From the NCBI GenBank assembly GCA_022009775.1, contig CP091723.1, positions 62,001 through 126,000 of the forward strand: a DNA stretch of 64,000 nucleotides, written 5' to 3'. The position numbers and the translations under genes are program-made. The DNA comes from Christensenella sp. Lineage in GTDB: Bacteria > Bacillota > Clostridia > Christensenellales > CAG-917. This document shows, piece after piece, positions 61,687-64,000 of this stretch (position 1 is the first letter of the stretch; the number at the start of each line of letters is the position of its first letter). The notes under the pieces are model-generated. The model did not search any database. It had not been told where the DNA came from and saw only the letters and a list, made by a program, of their open reading frames with translations.

Positions 61687-62386
61687 ATGGCACTTGAAAG
61701 TTTGCTCGCACTGCTGAAAAATCTCGTTATATTCTCGTCTTACGTCTCCGAGAAAAGTTCCTTTCCGAAACCGCTCTCGAAAGAAAAAGAAAAGGAATAT
61801 CTCGACAAATGCGCACTCGGTGACGAAGAAGCCAAAGAGATACTCGTAAAACACAATCTGCGACTTGTTGCACATATCGCAAAGAAATACTCGAACTACG
61901 GAGACAACGACGAGTTGATTTCGATAGGCTCTATCGGACTTATAAAAGCCATTGAGAGTTTCAATCATGAAAAAGGCACTGCCCTTGCAACTTACGCTTC
62001 GCGGTGCATAGAAAACGAAATACTCATGACTATGCGAACGAGCAAAAAACACCGCTCCAACGTCTCACTCCAACGAGCCTATCGGCGTGGATAAGGACGG
62101 AAACGAACTTGTGATAATGGATATGCTCTGCGACGACCACTCGGTCATCGAAGACGTTGAAAACAACATAATGATGGAAAAATTGCTCAATATAACGCGT
62201 TCGGTTCTTACGGACAGAGAATTTGAAATCGTGCGCTATCGCTACGGATTGGGCGGCTACCCTGCGCTCACCCAGCGCGAAGTGGCAAAAAAATTCGATA
62301 TATCTCGCTCATACGTTTCGAGAATAGAGAAAAAAGCCTTGGAAAAAATCAAGCAATCGGTAAACAAAGAAGACCTGCTAGGATAA
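61687..62386 (+). CDS. sigK: RNA polymerase sigma factor SigK (frameshift)
   Basis: SigK is the late mother-cell sigma factor. The N-terminus LLALLKNLVIFSSYVSEKSSFPKPLSKEKEKEYL resembles the SigK pro-sequence and start. Region 2 is NLRLVAHIAKKYSNYGDNDELISIGSIGLIKAIESF...ATYASRCIENEILM, and region 4 ends SRSYVSRIEKKALEKIKQ. The frame breaks near 62067: removing one C from CC gives VSLNEPIGVDKDGNELVIMDMLCD, exactly as in SigK. The reconstructed length is about 233. No skin-like element interrupts it; the break is a single base. It has GGAGA before the ATG. Confidence 0.92.
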
Positions 62387-62456
62387 AAAACAATAGAACG
62401 CAAAATGTTAAAACGACTGATATAATGCAGCGTTTGACTATATCGTCGCATTGCGA

Positions 62457-62486
62457 AAGAAAAATCCGCATAAGTGCGGATTTTTC
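62457..62486. terminator. Bidirectional terminator between sigK and mgtE
   Basis: GAAAAATCCGCA (62459-62470) and TGCGGATTTTTC (62475-62486) form a perfect 12-bp stem with loop TAAG. It lies between the convergent sigK and mgtE genes and fits both. Confidence 0.85.
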
Positions 62487-62546
62487 GTTTCTTTTAAAAT
62501 ATCTTTTTTATTGCGGTTTTCGCATCTTTATTTTGCCATAATCGCT

Positions 62547-64000
62547 TTATGCAAGTATTGACACCGAAAGCAAGCAGAATATCATAAGCGAGAGCGCGTC
62601 TACTATAGTCGTGATGAACGGAGACGCCACAACTGCAGGATCGAGCTTCACCGCTTTTGCGATAATAGGCAGCGAACAACCTATGAATTTTGCAATCACG
62701 ACGGTGATAAACATGCTCATTGACACGACGGCGCAACGCACGAGCGTGTAGTCTGCGTATCCGAAAAGCAAGTTGTCGATGAGTTGCAACTTGGCAAAAC
62801 ACGCAATCGCAAGACAAAGCGCAAGAAGAATCGCGGCTCGCATCTCCTTCCAAAGCACTTTGAAAATGTCTTTGGTCTTCACTTCGTTGAGCGCAAGAGC
62901 GCGGATTACCGTGACCGACGCTTGCGAACCTGCGTTGCCGCCCGTATCCATAAGCATAGGCACACACGCTATAAGCACGGTGCTGATTGCGTTGAGTCTT
63001 GCTTCGAATTTGTTGATGATAAGCCCCGTAAACGTTGCGCTGACCATAAGAATCAAAAGCCACGGTATGCGGTTTTTGAAAATCGTCCACACGCTCGTTT
63101 TGAGATATGGCTTGTCGGACGGGCGCGTTGCGGCGATCTTGGAGATGTCTTCCGTCGTTTCGTCAACCATGACGTCGATTGCGTCGTCAATGGTGACTAT
63201 GCCAACAAGTCTCATTTCGTCGTCAACGACGGGCAACGCAAGGAAACCGTATTCGCGAAGTCTGCGTGCGGTGTCTTCTCTGTCGTCAAGCGTGTGAGCG
63301 TAAATGACGTTTTCGTGCATTATATCCCCGATTTGCGCATTTGCGTCGGCAAGGAGCAATTCTCTCACCGTCGTAACGCCGATAAGGTGCTTGGTTTCGT
63401 CGGTGACGTAGCAGGTGTACACCGTTTCTTTATCGATTGCGCACGCGCGTATGCGCTCGAAGGCTTGTTTGACGGTCATCGTTTTAGACAGCGAAACGAG
63501 TTCCACCGTCATTATGCTTCCGGTGCTGTTTTGCGGATATTTGAGAAGTTCGTTGATGTAGTTTCTCGTCTCGGCATCGCTTTGCGCAAGGAGTCTTTTT
63601 ACGACGGAAGCCGGCATCTCTTCGATAAGGTCGACTGCATCGTCTATGAAAATCTCGTCGATGACGGATTTCAATTCTTTATCAGACAGATTGCGTATGA
63701 GTTCCTGCTGAACGTCGCTTGCGAGTTCCACGAAAACTTCCGCTGCCGCGTCTTTTGTCAATAGTCTGAAGGTAAGCACGCGTTCCTGCTCGTCTAGTTC
63801 TTCAAAAACCGCCGCAATGTCTATTGCGTTGATGTTTGAAAGAAGTTCTTTAAGGCTTTTATAGCGTTTCTTTTCAAGCAGATTTTTGATTTCATCCACT
63901 TCCACGACCTTGCTCGCCACGGGCGCGGGCAAATTGTCGATGATGCCTATCGTGTCGTCAACCGAGATTTCGTCCATGACGGACTGCAATTTCTTTTGAT
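62547..64000 (-). CDS. mgtE: Magnesium transporter MgtE (5' end beyond the window)
   Basis: MgtE is a magnesium channel gated by cytosolic Mg2+. The visible 484 codons include the MgtE N domain (about 35-155), two CBS domains (about 165-285: YPQNSTGSIMTVELVSL and GIVTIDDAIDVMVDE) and five membrane helices (about 310-480) with PMLMDTGGNAGSQASVTVIRAL, the pore motif. The frame is open to the right edge, so the start lies outside or at the ATG at 63977. The first visible residues (LQSVMDEISVDDTIGIIDNLPAPV) resemble the later LKSVIDEIFIDDAVDLIEEMPASV, as if part of the N domain were repeated. Confidence 0.92.
   Translation of the reverse strand, partial: QKKLQSVMDEISVDDTIGIIDNLPAPVASKVVEVDEIKNLLEKKRYKSLKELLSNINAIDIAAVFEELDEQERVLTFRLLTKDAAAEVFVELASDVQQELIRNLSDKELKSVIDEIFIDDAVDLIEEMPASVVKRLLAQSDAETRNYINELLKYPQNSTGSIMTVELVSLSKTMTVKQAFERIRACAIDKETVYTCYVTDETKHLIGVTTVRELLLADANAQIGDIMHENVIYAHTLDDREDTARRLREYGFLALPVVDDEMRLVGIVTIDDAIDVMVDETTEDISKIAATRPSDKPYLKTSVWTIFKNRIPWLLILMVSATFTGLIINKFEARLNAISTVLIACVPMLMDTGGNAGSQASVTVIRALALNEVKTKDIFKVLWKEMRAAILLALCLAIACFAKLQLIDNLLFGYADYTLVRCAVVSMSMFITVVIAKFIGCSLPIIAKAVKLDPAVVASPFITTIVDALSLMIFCLLSVSILA

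Noticed and set aside
61687..62386. SigK split by a skin-like element
   Set aside because: The break is a single base with no intervening DNA, unlike the skin arrangement of Bacillus.

Overview
The window carries the core translation and isoprenoid gene cluster of a low-GC, endospore-forming Bacillota of class Clostridia, probably an uncultured lineage. Support comes from the gene order ribF-truB-nrnA-rbfA-infB-ylxQ-rnpM-nusA-rimP-(polC-like)-ispG-rseP-dxr-cdsA-uppS-frr-pyrH-tsf-rpsB, the PolC-type domains, the IspH-S1 fusion, and many sporulation genes (sigF operon, spoVAC/AD/AE, yunB, ytfJ, spoIVB, sigK). Standard TAA/TAG/TGA stops fit every reading frame.

Layout. 1-722 is AT-rich DNA without genes, with a degenerate short repeat and a terminator. 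0.7-21.2 kb is an almost unbroken minus-strand run: an endonuclease IV-like barrel, then the cluster above ending with rpsB and a DUF1292 gene. 21.4-25 kb has ruvX, an ABC exporter pair and a TetR regulator. 25-31.3 kb has rarA, yunB and a sporulation block (spoIIAA-spoIIAB-sigF, a 55-codon gene, spoVAC-spoVAD-spoVAE). 31.4-32.1 kb is a plus-strand array of six tRNAs, followed by a 0.8 kb island of direct repeats and hairpins. 33-37 kb has a GNAT gene, a tyrosine recombinase and a PadR-coiled-coil-membrane protein. 37.4-42.4 kb has hypA, a large iron-sulfur flavoprotein, a TetR regulator and an unknown membrane protein. 42.5-44.4 kb has tRNA-Trp, rnhA and a small membrane protein. 44.5-53.7 kb is a second minus-strand run: ispH-rpsA fusion, cmk-plsC fusion, a BaiN-like flavoprotein, surE, an rluB-type gene, dacB-like, ytfJ and DUF2953. 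54-59.4 kb has scpB, scpA, dacF-like, a SpoIIM-like gene, a receiver-less Spo0A-type protein and spoIVB. 60-64 kb has a COG2509 flavoprotein, sigK and mgtE, which runs off the right edge.

Things out of the ordinary: (1) in the polC position, a protein with the PolC N-terminal, OB and exonuclease domains but no PHP or polymerase domain; (2) a PadR-type DNA-binding domain joined through a long coiled coil to four membrane helices; (3) a Spo0A DNA-binding domain without receiver, convergent with spoIVB; (4) a dispersed element of about 110-360 bp in three copies (37.0, 42.7 and 59.7 kb); (5) a recurring intergenic palindrome ATATCA-NN-TGATAT.

Caution: at least eleven reading frames are broken by single-base indels, nearly all in homopolymers, including genes that should be intact (spoIIAB, sigK, ruvX). 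This looks like unpolished assembly error more than gene decay. Such genes are annotated over their full reconstructed span.
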